Below, one piece after another: positions 1 to 7,566 of a DNA stretch of 64,000 bases. Under the pieces are notes generated by a model. That model saw nothing but the letters and a program-made list of their open reading frames with translations, had not been told where the DNA came from and ran no database searches. The translations under genes and the position numbers were made by a program. Source of the DNA: Sphingosinicella sp041916975 (GTDB lineage: Bacteria; Pseudomonadota; Alphaproteobacteria; Sphingomonadales; Sphingomonadaceae); NCBI RefSeq assembly GCF_041916975.1, contig NZ_JAYRYK010000001.1, positions 1,550,001 to 1,614,000 on the forward strand. Reading direction: 5' to 3'. Positions within the stretch are counted from its first letter, which is position 1. Each line of letters starts with the position of its first letter.

Positions 1-2
1 CC

Positions 3-35
3 AACAACTACGCCGGCTTTTCCCTGGTGCCATAG
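3..35 (+). CDS. C-terminal end of a gene entering from the left edge (possible)
   Basis: Frame 3 reads ten codons (NNYAGFSLVP) and then a TAG stop at 33-35. A strong intrinsic terminator starts nine bases later, which is where the end of a plus-strand gene would be expected. The fragment is too short to assign a family. It could also be non-coding sequence that happens to lie ahead of the terminator. Confidence 0.4.
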   Translation, partial: NNYAGFSLVP

Positions 36-43
36 ATTTCCAT

Positions 44-91
44 AAAAAGGGGGCAGCGCGATCAGCCGGATCGCGCTGCCCCCTTTTTTTT
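44..91. terminator. Strong bidirectional intrinsic terminator
   Basis: The arms at 49-63 and 69-83 form a perfect 15-bp GC-rich stem around a five-base loop (AGCCG). Eight T follow on the right (84-91) and five A precede on the left (44-48), so it can work in both directions. It would end the gene entering from the left and also the minus-strand SDR/TBDR operon that stops at 113. Confidence 0.9.
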
Positions 92-112
92 ACATCCGGA
101 GCGCTTGTGAGG

Positions 113-901
113 TCAGCCTTCCGGGGCATCCCACGGGCCAGCCAGTTGACCACCATCAACGAGAATTCCCGAACCAGTAATCATCGCGGCCTCATCCGAT
201 GCCGCAAACAATACGGCATTCGCCACATCTTCTGCCGTCGCGATACGTCCGATCGGCACCTTGGCGGACAGCTGTCGCAACCGTTCGGCGTGCCCCCCCG
301 CGTCCGCCATTGCTGATGGATCCAGCATTGCGGTATCAATGTATGTCGGATGGATCGATACGCAGCGCACCGGATAGTTTTTCGTGCCGCAATGAAGCGC
401 GACGGCTTTGGTCAACGTCGTAACGCCGCCCTTGGTCGCATTATAGCCCGCGATATCGGCCGGGCCGACGAGCCCGCCGATCGAGTTCATGTTGATGATC
501 GCGCCGCTTCCTCCAGAACGTAATATCGCTTCCAACCCCAATTTGCAGCCGAGCATCGTGCCGGTGAGGTTCACTGCGATCATCGCATTCCAGTCGTCGA
601 GCGTCAGTTCCTCGATCGTGCCTACTCTGCCCATACCGGCTATGTTGCATACGATATCGAGCTTAGCAGCCCATGAGACCGCCATATCGAGCGCTGCTCT
701 CCAGGATTGTTCGCTCGACACATCCAGCACGGCGCATAAAGCGGCATCACCCAGTTGCTCGGCTGTAGCACGGGCGCCTTGTTGATCGATATCGGCGACG
801 ATAACGCGCGCGCCTTCGGCCACAAAGCGCCGACATGTAGCCCTTCCGACACCCGAGGCGCCACCGGTTACGATCGCGACCTTGCCTTTCAATCGGCCCA
901 T
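113..901 (-). CDS. Short-chain dehydrogenase/reductase (SDR)
   Basis: This 262-aa protein is a classical single-domain SDR, an NAD(P)-dependent alcohol/ketone oxidoreductase expected in the cytoplasm. The nucleotide-binding motif TGGASGVG lies at residues 12-19, an NIAG variant of the usual NNAG starts at N86, and the catalytic set is S140, Y153 and K157 (YNATK). The C-terminal GSGILVDGG is the usual SDR ending. The start is ATG with AGGAAAGG six bases ahead. It is the last gene of a minus-strand SDR-TBDR-SDR unit, separated from the TBDR by a perfect hairpin. The substrate cannot be read from sequence; the pairing with a receptor and an esterase suggests an imported alcohol or ketone. Confidence 0.9.
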   Translation of the reverse strand: MGRLKGKVAIVTGGASGVGRATCRRFVAEGARVIVADIDQQGARATAEQLGDAALCAVLDVSSEQSWRAALDMAVSWAAKLDIVCNIAGMGRVGTIEELTLDDWNAMIAVNLTGTMLGCKLGLEAILRSGGSGAIINMNSIGGLVGPADIAGYNATKGGVTTLTKAVALHCGTKNYPVRCVSIHPTYIDTAMLDPSAMADAGGHAERLRQLSAKVPIGRIATAEDVANAVLFAASDEAAMITGSGILVDGGQLAGPWDAPEG

Positions 902-964
902 TTTTCCTTTCCTGTATTCCCGGAAGCACCATTCGAGCGCTTTCCACTACCTGCAACGCGAAGA

Positions 965-994
965 GCTCCCGGGCAAGGGCGCTTGCCCGGGAGC
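965..994. terminator. Perfect 13-bp hairpin between TBDR and SDR genes
   Basis: GCTCCCGGGCAAG at 965-977 pairs perfectly with 982-994 around a four-base loop. It lies 14 bases past the TBDR stop on the minus strand. No T tract follows in either direction, so it may be a partial terminator, an RNA-processing site or a 3'-end stabiliser inside the operon. Confidence 0.6.
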
Positions 995-1007
995 CTCCGT
1001 TTCCGCT

Positions 1008-3206
1008 CTAAAAGCGGTAACGCGCTTCCAATCCGATCGTGCGCGGGCGGTTGGTCACGATACGCGGCAGGCCGGGTGCCTCTGCGGCAAGTGAGCGATT
1101 GTCCGCGAGGTTGGCGTGCTCGTCCGTCAGGTTCTTTGCGTAAACAGCCACTTCGAACGTCTCGTTGCGAACGCCCGCACGAAGATCCACAAGCGAATAG
1201 GACGGCCGTTTGCGGGGATTGAGCGGATCGTTGTTGGCGCTGTAGCTGGCGTCGGTGAAGCTGTAATCCCCACGCAGGAATCCCTCGAAATCTGTGGTTA
1301 CCGGAACAGAATATTCTGCGTTCGTCGCAATCGTCCATTCAGGCACCTGATAGACGGGGCTTCCCGCCAATTGCGGCGTTCCCGCACCCGCTTGCACGAT
1401 CTTGGCATCCGCATATCCGATCGCCAGGCCAATCCTGAGATCCCGGACCGGGCGGGCATTCAGCTCCACCTCGAAGCCTGTACTGCGCGCCTTGCCAGAG
1501 TTTCCGATAAACGGAAAGCCACACGGAAGCAGGACGTTCTGCTGAATATTGCTCCAGTCGATCCGGAATGCCGCGACATTTGCGGTAAGTTTCCGGTCAA
1601 ACAGCGACGCCTTGGTGCCGACCTCGTAATTCCAAAGTGAATCGGATTTATAGCTGAGTGTCTGGTCGCGTGTCGTACCTATCGCATCGAGATCAGCATC
1701 GCATGTCGGCGATATATCGCCATTGAATCCGCCGACGCGGTATCCTTTGGCAGCGCTTGCGTAGACCAGAAAATCCCGATTGGCCTGGTATTCGATGAGG
1801 AATTTCGGCGTCACGCCGTTCTCGGTCGTTTTATCCCGATCAATGGAAACAGGCCCGCCGGAGATGATACCGTCGCCGCGCTCCCGGTAGCGTTGGCTAT
1901 TGGAGAAATAGCGCAGACCAACGGTAGCCGTCAGCCCCTCCGCCAGGTCCAGTGAGGCCTCGCCGAACACGGCCCGCTCTTTTGTCCTGAGATGGCGCGT
2001 TGTTGTAAAGGCCAGATCTCCCAACGTTCCGCCCGCCCCCAGCGCATCATCCAGACCATCAACCACCGAAGCGGGCAGATAATCATTATAGTCGCGGCTC
2101 GATGAATAGAAAACACCGGCCACGATTTGGAACGGACCACTGAAATCCGAGCTGAATCGCAGTTCCTGTACGAATCTCTTGAGTCTCAGATTGCGATCGA
2201 TCTGCGCCGGCAACGGTTCCGTCAGCTCGAAAATGGCCTGCACGAAAGCAGTGTAATCCTCCGTTTCCGGTGTCTTCCTGTCGAAGTAGGATGTGGAGGA
2301 TGTGAACGTGCCGAAATCGGTGACATAGTTTCCGGTCAGGCTGTAAAGCGTCCATTCGTCATAGCCGCCTTCATCGATGTCGAAAGCCCGCTCCTGCACG
2401 AAATTGCCGGGCGAAACGTCTGCGAAGGGAAAGCCATCCTGCTCGGTGCGCTGATACCATATCCTGGGTGTAACGGTCAGGGCATCAGAAGGTTGAATGC
2501 GAACCGCGATCTGACCACCATAAGCACGCCGATCATCGACATTCTTCGTGAGAGATGAATCGCCTCCACCTGTGACACGCTTGTCGAAGACTCCGGTTTC
2601 ATCGGAATAAAAGCCCTGAATGCTGACCGCGATGAGATCATTCACCACAGGGAGATTCAGACTTCCGTCCGTCAAGTAGTTGACGCCGCCTTCCTTGGTG
2701 AAGGAGAAGCCTCCACGTAAACTTCCTGAAACGCCGCTGAAATCGGGCTGACGCGTGATGAGACGAACCGTTCCGCCCATGGACCGCGCGCCGTAGAGCG
2801 TGCCCTGGGGGCCACGCAGAACTTCGATGCGTTCAAGGTCCACGATCTGCGGATCGAGCGAATCCGGAACCGGTGTGTCGTCGATGTAAAAGCCCGTCGC
2901 ACCGGCACCCTGGATGCCGCGAATGGCGATGCCGCGACTTCCGAGCGATCCATCACCCGTCGCACCATAGGAAAGATTGGGGATGGAATCGCCGTAGTCG
3001 GCGAAACTGGCAACCCCCTTTGCCGCAAGGTCGTCGCCACTCATCGCCGTTATGCTGAGCCCTACGCTTTGGAGGCTTTCCGAGCGCTTGGTTGCAGTGA
3101 CCACGATTTCGTCCGGTGCAACTGCATCCTGCGCAAAGGCCGCACCGGCCAGCGTCACGCCCGCAAACAACGATCCCGACAGATAAACCCATTTGTGCTT
3201 GTGCAC
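1008..3206 (-). CDS. TonB-dependent outer-membrane receptor
   Basis: The protein of about 732 aa has a signal peptide ending near AFA|Q and a TonB-box-like segment DEIVVTATKR close to the mature N-terminus. The plug domain carries the hallmark LRGPQGTLYGARSMGG, and the rest is beta-barrel ending in a terminal phenylalanine (ARYRF). It belongs to the large iron-complex-like group that sphingomonads use for many organic substrates. Two GTG codons occur at the start. The second (3206) is preferred because AGGGAGG sits five bases ahead of it, whereas it touches the first (3212). It lies between two SDR genes on the same strand. The substrate is unknown. Confidence 0.9.
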   Translation of the reverse strand: MHKHKWVYLSGSLFAGVTLAGAAFAQDAVAPDEIVVTATKRSESLQSVGLSITAMSGDDLAAKGVASFADYGDSIPNLSYGATGDGSLGSRGIAIRGIQGAGATGFYIDDTPVPDSLDPQIVDLERIEVLRGPQGTLYGARSMGGTVRLITRQPDFSGVSGSLRGGFSFTKEGGVNYLTDGSLNLPVVNDLIAVSIQGFYSDETGVFDKRVTGGGDSSLTKNVDDRRAYGGQIAVRIQPSDALTVTPRIWYQRTEQDGFPFADVSPGNFVQERAFDIDEGGYDEWTLYSLTGNYVTDFGTFTSSTSYFDRKTPETEDYTAFVQAIFELTEPLPAQIDRNLRLKRFVQELRFSSDFSGPFQIVAGVFYSSSRDYNDYLPASVVDGLDDALGAGGTLGDLAFTTTRHLRTKERAVFGEASLDLAEGLTATVGLRYFSNSQRYRERGDGIISGGPVSIDRDKTTENGVTPKFLIEYQANRDFLVYASAAKGYRVGGFNGDISPTCDADLDAIGTTRDQTLSYKSDSLWNYEVGTKASLFDRKLTANVAAFRIDWSNIQQNVLLPCGFPFIGNSGKARSTGFEVELNARPVRDLRIGLAIGYADAKIVQAGAGTPQLAGSPVYQVPEWTIATNAEYSVPVTTDFEGFLRGDYSFTDASYSANNDPLNPRKRPSYSLVDLRAGVRNETFEVAVYAKNLTDEHANLADNRSLAAEAPGLPRIVTNRPRTIGLEARYRF

Positions 3207-3233
3207 TGCCACCTCCCTTATTCCCTGAAGTCG

Positions 3234-3965
3234 TTAGTTGATGATGTTTAAGTGCAGCCCGCCATCGACGTAGAAGCCATGACCGGTGATAAAACTGGCC
3301 GCAGGCGATACGAGAAAGGCCACGGCGGCCGCCACATCTTCGGGCTGCCCTATTCTGCCGACAGCGCTTGCATCTGCCGCCCGTCGTGACCACTCTTCGA
3401 ATTTCCCGGAAGCGCGAGACATTGCCGTGTCGATCGCGCCGGGCAGCACGGCGTTGACGGTTATCCCGTCACGCCCCAGATCAAAGGCAAGGCACTTTGT
3501 GAGCCCATACAGGGCGTGCTTCGAAACGGGATAAGCAGCGCCACCCGGAGAGGGATATTCGGAGTTGATCGAGCCGATATTGACGATGCGGCCCTGCCCT
3601 GATCGCGCGAGGTAAGGCGCGCACGCACGGGCCAGCCACCACGCCGCGTCGAGGTTGACGGCCATGACGTTACGCCAATTGTCCTCGGTGCCGAAAGCAT
3701 CCCCACTATCTGTGCCCAGCGTGCCGGCGGCATTGATCAGGACGTCGACACCTCCGAACGTATCGAGCACTTCGGCGAACGCAGCCTCCAAGGCTTTCGG
3801 GTCACGCAAATCCACCGTCACCGAAAGCAGAGCGCCCGCTTCGCTCTCCGCAACCGGACAAGGCGCACGATCCAGACAGGCAATCTTGAAGCCATCCCGA
3901 AGCAGGTGTTCGACAATCGCAGCGCCAATTGCACCCGCTGCGCCAGTGACAACAGCCGTTTTCAC
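3234..3965 (-). CDS. Short-chain dehydrogenase/reductase (SDR)
   Basis: An SDR of 243 aa. The cofactor motif TGAAGAIG lies at residues 7-14, INAAG stands in for NNAG, and the catalytic residues are S132, Y145 and K149 (YPVSK). The C-terminal HGFYVDGG is typical. GTG at 3965 is chosen although the frame stays open further upstream. It places the first beta strand at once (MKTAVVTG), has AAAGGA a good distance ahead, and sits exactly 13 bases after the operator-like element at 3979-3995. It is the first gene of the minus-strand operon leading into the TBDR and is divergent from the GntR regulator. Likely an NAD(P)-dependent oxidoreductase of the imported compound. Confidence 0.9.
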   Translation of the reverse strand: MKTAVVTGAAGAIGAAIVEHLLRDGFKIACLDRAPCPVAESEAGALLSVTVDLRDPKALEAAFAEVLDTFGGVDVLINAAGTLGTDSGDAFGTEDNWRNVMAVNLDAAWWLARACAPYLARSGQGRIVNIGSINSEYPSPGGAAYPVSKHALYGLTKCLAFDLGRDGITVNAVLPGAIDTAMSRASGKFEEWSRRAADASAVGRIGQPEDVAAAVAFLVSPAASFITGHGFYVDGGLHLNIIN

Positions 3966-3978
3966 CCCATGTTCCTTT

Positions 3979-3995
3979 GGTATGTTTTTTATGCC
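3979..3995. promoter_or_regulatory. Operator-like inverted repeat in front of SDR operon
   Basis: GGTAT-N7-ATGCC, within a longer imperfect palindrome TTGGTAT...ATGCCAA (3977-3997). It matches the element at 4886-4902 in arm sequence and spacer length. On the minus strand it ends 13 bases before the GTG start of the SDR. The neighbouring GntR/FCD regulator is the natural candidate to bind it. Confidence 0.6.
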
Positions 3996-4111
3996 AATAG
4001 ACCATAATCTTATACCTTGCAAGGGGATGACCGCCAGCGTACGATTATGTGCCACCCTGAAGAATATTCCTTTCGAAACAGGGTATTAGCTGAAAGTAGA
4101 TACGACGACTG

Positions 4112-4843
4112 ATGACCCAAGCGCTGAGCCCGGTTCACGCGAACGCCGCCTACGAAATCGTCGTTGAGAATTTGCGCCGCGCCCTGTTGCTGGGCCGCTT
4201 TCTCCCCGGAGAGAAATTACCGCCGGAGCGGGAACTCGCCCTGCAGCTTCAGGTTTCCCGCACAACCCTGCGAGAAGCGCTGCGGGTTCTGGAGGGCGAA
4301 GGCTTGATCGAGAGCAAGAGGGGCGCGACTGGCGGTATTCTCGTCAAGACCCCGAAGCTCTCCAAGCGCGAATCGATGGCCTTCCTGCGCAGCCGCATTG
4401 ACGAGCTTCGCAAGCTCTATGAATACCGTGAGGTGATTGAAGTCGCGACGGTGCGTCTGGCAGCGGCCAACCGTACGATCGAGCAGCTCGATCGCATTGA
4501 AGCCGCCCTTTTGAAAATGCGTGTCCTGACCGGCAACAAGCAGGAAGAAGATGCGCCGATGGTCATCGCAAGGTTTCTGGCGGCCGATGCCGAATTTCAT
4601 TCGGCCATCGCTGCAGCCAGCGGCAACGATTATCTCATGAACGCCGTTGAAGATATCCGTGCATCGAAATTCCTGCCCGTTGGGGCGGTATTCACGAAAA
4701 TGGACGCCAAAGCCAATGCTGGCCACGAAGACATGCTGACAGCCTTGCGCGAACGTGATGCCGATCAGGCGGCGGAACTGATGGTGGAACACATCCGCGG
4801 AACGTTCGAAGGCATTTGCAAACTCGTGGGCGCCACGCCCTGA
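4112..4843 (+). CDS. GntR-family regulator, FadR/FCD subfamily
   Basis: A 243-aa transcription factor. The N-terminal winged helix-turn-helix (about residues 12-80) contains LPPERELALQLQVSRTTL, the GntR recognition region. The C-terminal all-helical FCD domain carries the usual D/H metal-ligand pattern (DAEFH near 155, later GHED and VEHIRGTF). FCD regulators are mostly repressors released by small carboxylates or sugar acids. It is divergent from the SDR/TBDR operon and directly upstream of the esterase. The ribosome site is weak. Two matching operator-like elements flank it, so it probably controls both neighbouring units. Confidence 0.9.
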   Translation: MTQALSPVHANAAYEIVVENLRRALLLGRFLPGEKLPPERELALQLQVSRTTLREALRVLEGEGLIESKRGATGGILVKTPKLSKRESMAFLRSRIDELRKLYEYREVIEVATVRLAAANRTIEQLDRIEAALLKMRVLTGNKQEEDAPMVIARFLAADAEFHSAIAAASGNDYLMNAVEDIRASKFLPVGAVFTKMDAKANAGHEDMLTALRERDADQAAELMVEHIRGTFEGICKLVGATP

Positions 4844-4857
4844 ATCCTTTTGCGGAT

Positions 4858-4863
4858 TTGACA
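4858..4863 (+). promoter_or_regulatory. Candidate -35 box (TTGACA) for the esterase gene
   Basis: A perfect TTGACA lies 52 bases ahead of the esterase ATG, and the palindromic operator follows 22 bases downstream. No good -10 is present at 17 bp, so the promoter assignment is tentative. Confidence 0.35.
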
Positions 4864-4885
4864 AAGGACCGGGGAAAGCTCAAAA

Positions 4886-4902
4886 GGTATTTTAATTATA
4901 CC
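4886..4902. promoter_or_regulatory. Operator-like inverted repeat in front of esterase
   Basis: GGTAT-TTTAATT-ATACC, extended to perfect 8-bp arms AAAGGTAT and ATACCTTT at 4883-4905. The spacer length equals that of the site at 3979-3995, and the element again ends exactly 13 bases before the start codon, abutting the ribosome-binding site. Probably bound by the adjacent GntR regulator. Confidence 0.65.
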
Positions 4903-4915
4903 TTTGGAATTTTCT

Positions 4916-5881
4916 ATGCTGCACCCTGCCCTTACGCCTCTTGTCAATCCACCAGCCAACATCGGCTGCGATCTTGAGGATTTTCGCCCGGAAGGAACGA
5001 TTGAGGAAGCGCGAGAGGCATTCCACGCCGAGGTCGCTAAACTGGATGCGATGGCCGATAGGGCCCTACCCGACATGGATATTGCAGAGAGCGAAATTCC
5101 CGTGTCGGGTGGTACGATTTCCTGCCGCATCTATCGCCCCCATGCCCTGAAAAGCGATGAAGCTGCCGCCGCAGTGCTCTACCTTCATGGTGGCGGATGG
5201 ATTTTCGGCAATCTGGAAACTCATGACGGCATATGCCGGATGCTGGCGCATCACGCACCATGCGTTGTTGTCTCCGTAGCTTATCGTCTGGCGCCTGATG
5301 TACGTTTTCCAGTCCCACTCGAAGACTCGCTGGCCGCGTACTGCTGGCTTCTCAACAACGCATCAGGACTGGGCATCGACGATAGCCGGATCGGCGTTGC
5401 CGGCGACAGCGCCGGCGCCAACCTCGCCTTTGGCGTTTCAAGGCTTGCGGCACGAACCGGTATCGCGCCTCCTCGTTTCCAACTCCTGCTCTACCCCGTG
5501 TGCGATCTTATCGCCCTCACGACCTCTCGCAAACGCTACGCGCGGGGTTACTGGCTCGACAGTCTCGATTTCCAGATTTCCTGCTACATCGGCTCCGAAG
5601 CGGATCGAAATGATCCTCGCGCATCACCCCGCCTCGCGCGGGATCTCCATGTGATGCCACCCACGCGGATCGTAACGGCGGGCTATGATCCGCTATGCGA
5701 TGAAGGCACCGCGCTCGCCGAGCAGATGCAGAACGCGGGTGTCATTGCAGAGCATGTACATTTCCCGCAGTATATCCACGGCTTTGCCTCGCTACGTGGG
5801 CTGCTGCCGGAAGTGGATGATGTCTTACGCGAACAGGCCGCGGCACTTTCGCGCTGGTTGGCAAGGGAATGCTTCGGCTAA
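4916..5881 (+). CDS. Alpha/beta hydrolase, hormone-sensitive-lipase (type IV) esterase
   Basis: A 321-aa protein of the HSL/Hydrolase_3 family. The oxyanion motif HGGG is at 91-94. The nucleophile elbow GDSAG gives S165, the acid is D258 (AGYDPL) and the base is H288 (YIHGF). There is no signal peptide, so it acts in the cytoplasm, presumably on small carboxylic esters after uptake. ATG at 4916 is preferred to an in-frame TTG at 4904, because the TTG lies inside the operator. It ends 20 bases from the convergent DUF1330 gene. With the two SDRs it could hydrolyse an ester and oxidise the released alcohol (inference). Confidence 0.9.
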   Translation: MLHPALTPLVNPPANIGCDLEDFRPEGTIEEAREAFHAEVAKLDAMADRALPDMDIAESEIPVSGGTISCRIYRPHALKSDEAAAAVLYLHGGGWIFGNLETHDGICRMLAHHAPCVVVSVAYRLAPDVRFPVPLEDSLAAYCWLLNNASGLGIDDSRIGVAGDSAGANLAFGVSRLAARTGIAPPRFQLLLYPVCDLIALTTSRKRYARGYWLDSLDFQISCYIGSEADRNDPRASPRLARDLHVMPPTRIVTAGYDPLCDEGTALAEQMQNAGVIAEHVHFPQYIHGFASLRGLLPEVDDVLREQAAALSRWLARECFG

Positions 5882-5901
5882 GGCTTGCTGCTCCTGGAAG
5901 T

Positions 5902-6213
5902 TCACGGTTGCGGCGGAGTTTCGTGCACCATCGTCAGGAAACTTGCATCCGTCGACGCTCGGCGATGTTCGGAAAGCGTCTGGTATTCGGGATCGTTGTA
6001 CCAGCGCCGCGCGGCTTCCTCGCTTGGAAAGCGGAACATGACGAAACGGCCGCCGGGAGGGGTTCCTTCCAGCGTCACTGCGGCATCATCGTAGGTGATG
6101 AAACGGCCGCCATGTTTCTTGAGAAGCGGGAAGAAGCCCTTCGCATACAGGCCGTAGGTTTCCGCATCGCGGATCGTGAAAGCCGCAATCAGGGTGACGG
6201 GCGTCTCGGTCAT
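5902..6213 (-). CDS. DUF1330 family small protein
   Basis: A 103-aa protein of the ferredoxin-like dimeric alpha/beta barrel DUF1330 family. It starts with a beta strand (VTLIAAFTIRD), then YAKGFFPLLKKHGGRFITYDD, and a conserved core GRFVMFRFPSEEAARRWYNDPEYQ. Members often sit in catabolic operons and their biochemical role is generally unknown. ATG at 6213 fits the usual family N-terminus. An alternative ATG at 6234 would overlap the carrier stop codon as ATGA. It is the last gene of the minus-strand acyl-CoA operon. Confidence 0.8.
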   Translation of the reverse strand: MTETPVTLIAAFTIRDAETYGLYAKGFFPLLKKHGGRFITYDDAAVTLEGTPPGGRFVMFRFPSEEAARRWYNDPEYQTLSEHRRASTDASFLTMVHETPPQP

Positions 6214-6230
6214 CGTTCTACTTTCGCTCT

Positions 6231-7502
6231 TCATTTCCTGACCAACGGAAGGCTGGCCCAGACGAACACGCTCGGCGCGGCCGCAAGCAGTACGGTGAGG
6301 CCGCGCAAGGCTTCCTGCGACTGCACTGGCGCACCCGAATGGAAGCCGACCACCGCCAAACCAAGGCCAGCCACGCCCGGCCCAAGCGCAAGCCCAAGTT
6401 TTTCGCTTGCCGTCCAGGCCCCTGTGAAAAGCCCGGCGCGATTGCCCCCGCGGGCTTCTCCCGCTGCGTGCGTCAGATGCGCGGCAAGCGCGAACGGCCC
6501 AACCTGAAGGCCCGCGAACGGAAAGCCGATCAGCGCATACAGCAACAGGCTCGGTAGGAGAGGAATCGGCGGCACGGCAAGGAAGCCGAGCGTTGCGACA
6601 CCGAAGATGAATGCAGCCGCGGAGATGACCGAGCGGGCACCGAAACGGCGGACGGCCCATGCCCAAATCGGCGTCGAGAGAATCGTCACGCCCAGCATGA
6701 TCCCAAGCGCGGTACCGACACCATCCTCCGCCCGTCCGGCCACCTGCACAATCCAGTACGGCGTGAGCGCCGAGACGATTCCGACACCCGTGAGCTGCAG
6801 GACATAAGCAGCCGCCAGCCTGCGGAACGGACGTTCGGCAAGCAGCACCGGGATCGCCTGACGCAAGGTGGAAGCCTGTGCGACTCTCGTGCCCGTTACC
6901 GACGGGGTTGCGAAAAAGGCCGCGAACATGCCGGCGCAGCAGATCAGGGAGACAACCACGGCCATGAAGATATAACCGTCTCGGCCGCTGCCGCCGGCGC
7001 GCACCAGTATCGGCGCAAGGCCGGCGCCGATGAGTGTGCCGACCATCGCGCAGCCGATCCGCCATGCAGCGACACGCTCGCGCTCGGCTGCTTCCTCACT
7101 GATCTCGGCGGGAACGGCGATGAACGGCACGGCGAACACCGAATAGGCATTCGTCAGCAGGAAGTAGATGAAGGCGACCCACGGAAATGCCGCGTTCCCC
7201 GGCGGATAGGGCCATGCGAACAGGGCGAGGAAGGCGAGCGGTACACCGATACTCCCGGCGAGCAGGAAGGGGCGGCGGCGGCCGATCGCAGTCTCGGCAC
7301 GGTCTGACCAGAGACCGACGGCCGGATCCCAGATCAGAGCCCACAGCTTCGGCAGCAACACCACGGTTGCCGCCAGCGCAGGCGCCATCTCCAGACTCTC
7401 CGTGCAGAAATAGAGAAGGAGCACGGTCGGCACGGTTGCGAAAACCCCCGTGCCGAAAGCGCCGAGCGCATAGCCCATCAGCCGTGGATACGATAACCGC
7501 AC
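6231..7502 (-). CDS. MFS transporter, GPH (glycoside-pentoside-hexuronide):cation symporter type
   Basis: A 423-aa polytopic inner-membrane protein with about twelve hydrophobic segments. The motif DPAVGLWSDR after the second helix, followed by GRRRPFLL, is characteristic of the GPH/MFS_2 cation symporters. The start is GTG with GAGGAGG ahead. It stands between a thiolase and a DUF1330 gene, so it probably moves the substrate or an intermediate of this acyl-CoA pathway across the inner membrane, possibly after TBDR import. Sphingomonad GPH members are not restricted to sugars, so the substrate stays open. Confidence 0.85.
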   Translation of the reverse strand: MRLSYPRLMGYALGAFGTGVFATVPTVLLLYFCTESLEMAPALAATVVLLPKLWALIWDPAVGLWSDRAETAIGRRRPFLLAGSIGVPLAFLALFAWPYPPGNAAFPWVAFIYFLLTNAYSVFAVPFIAVPAEISEEAAERERVAAWRIGCAMVGTLIGAGLAPILVRAGGSGRDGYIFMAVVVSLICCAGMFAAFFATPSVTGTRVAQASTLRQAIPVLLAERPFRRLAAAYVLQLTGVGIVSALTPYWIVQVAGRAEDGVGTALGIMLGVTILSTPIWAWAVRRFGARSVISAAAFIFGVATLGFLAVPPIPLLPSLLLYALIGFPFAGLQVGPFALAAHLTHAAGEARGGNRAGLFTGAWTASEKLGLALGPGVAGLGLAVVGFHSGAPVQSQEALRGLTVLLAAAPSVFVWASLPLVRK

Positions 7503-7522
7503 CGAGCGCCCTCCTCACGGCG

Positions 7523-7547
7523 CATCCTGCCGGCAATCGGCAGGATG
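7523..7547. terminator. Perfect 10-bp hairpin between thiolase and transporter genes
   Basis: CATCCTGCCG at 7523-7532 pairs perfectly with 7538-7547 around a five-base loop. It is inside the minus-strand operon, 20 bases past the thiolase stop. No clear T tract follows, so partial termination or transcript stabilisation is as likely as full termination. Confidence 0.5.
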
Positions 7548-7566
7548 TACGTCCCTTCATGCCCGA

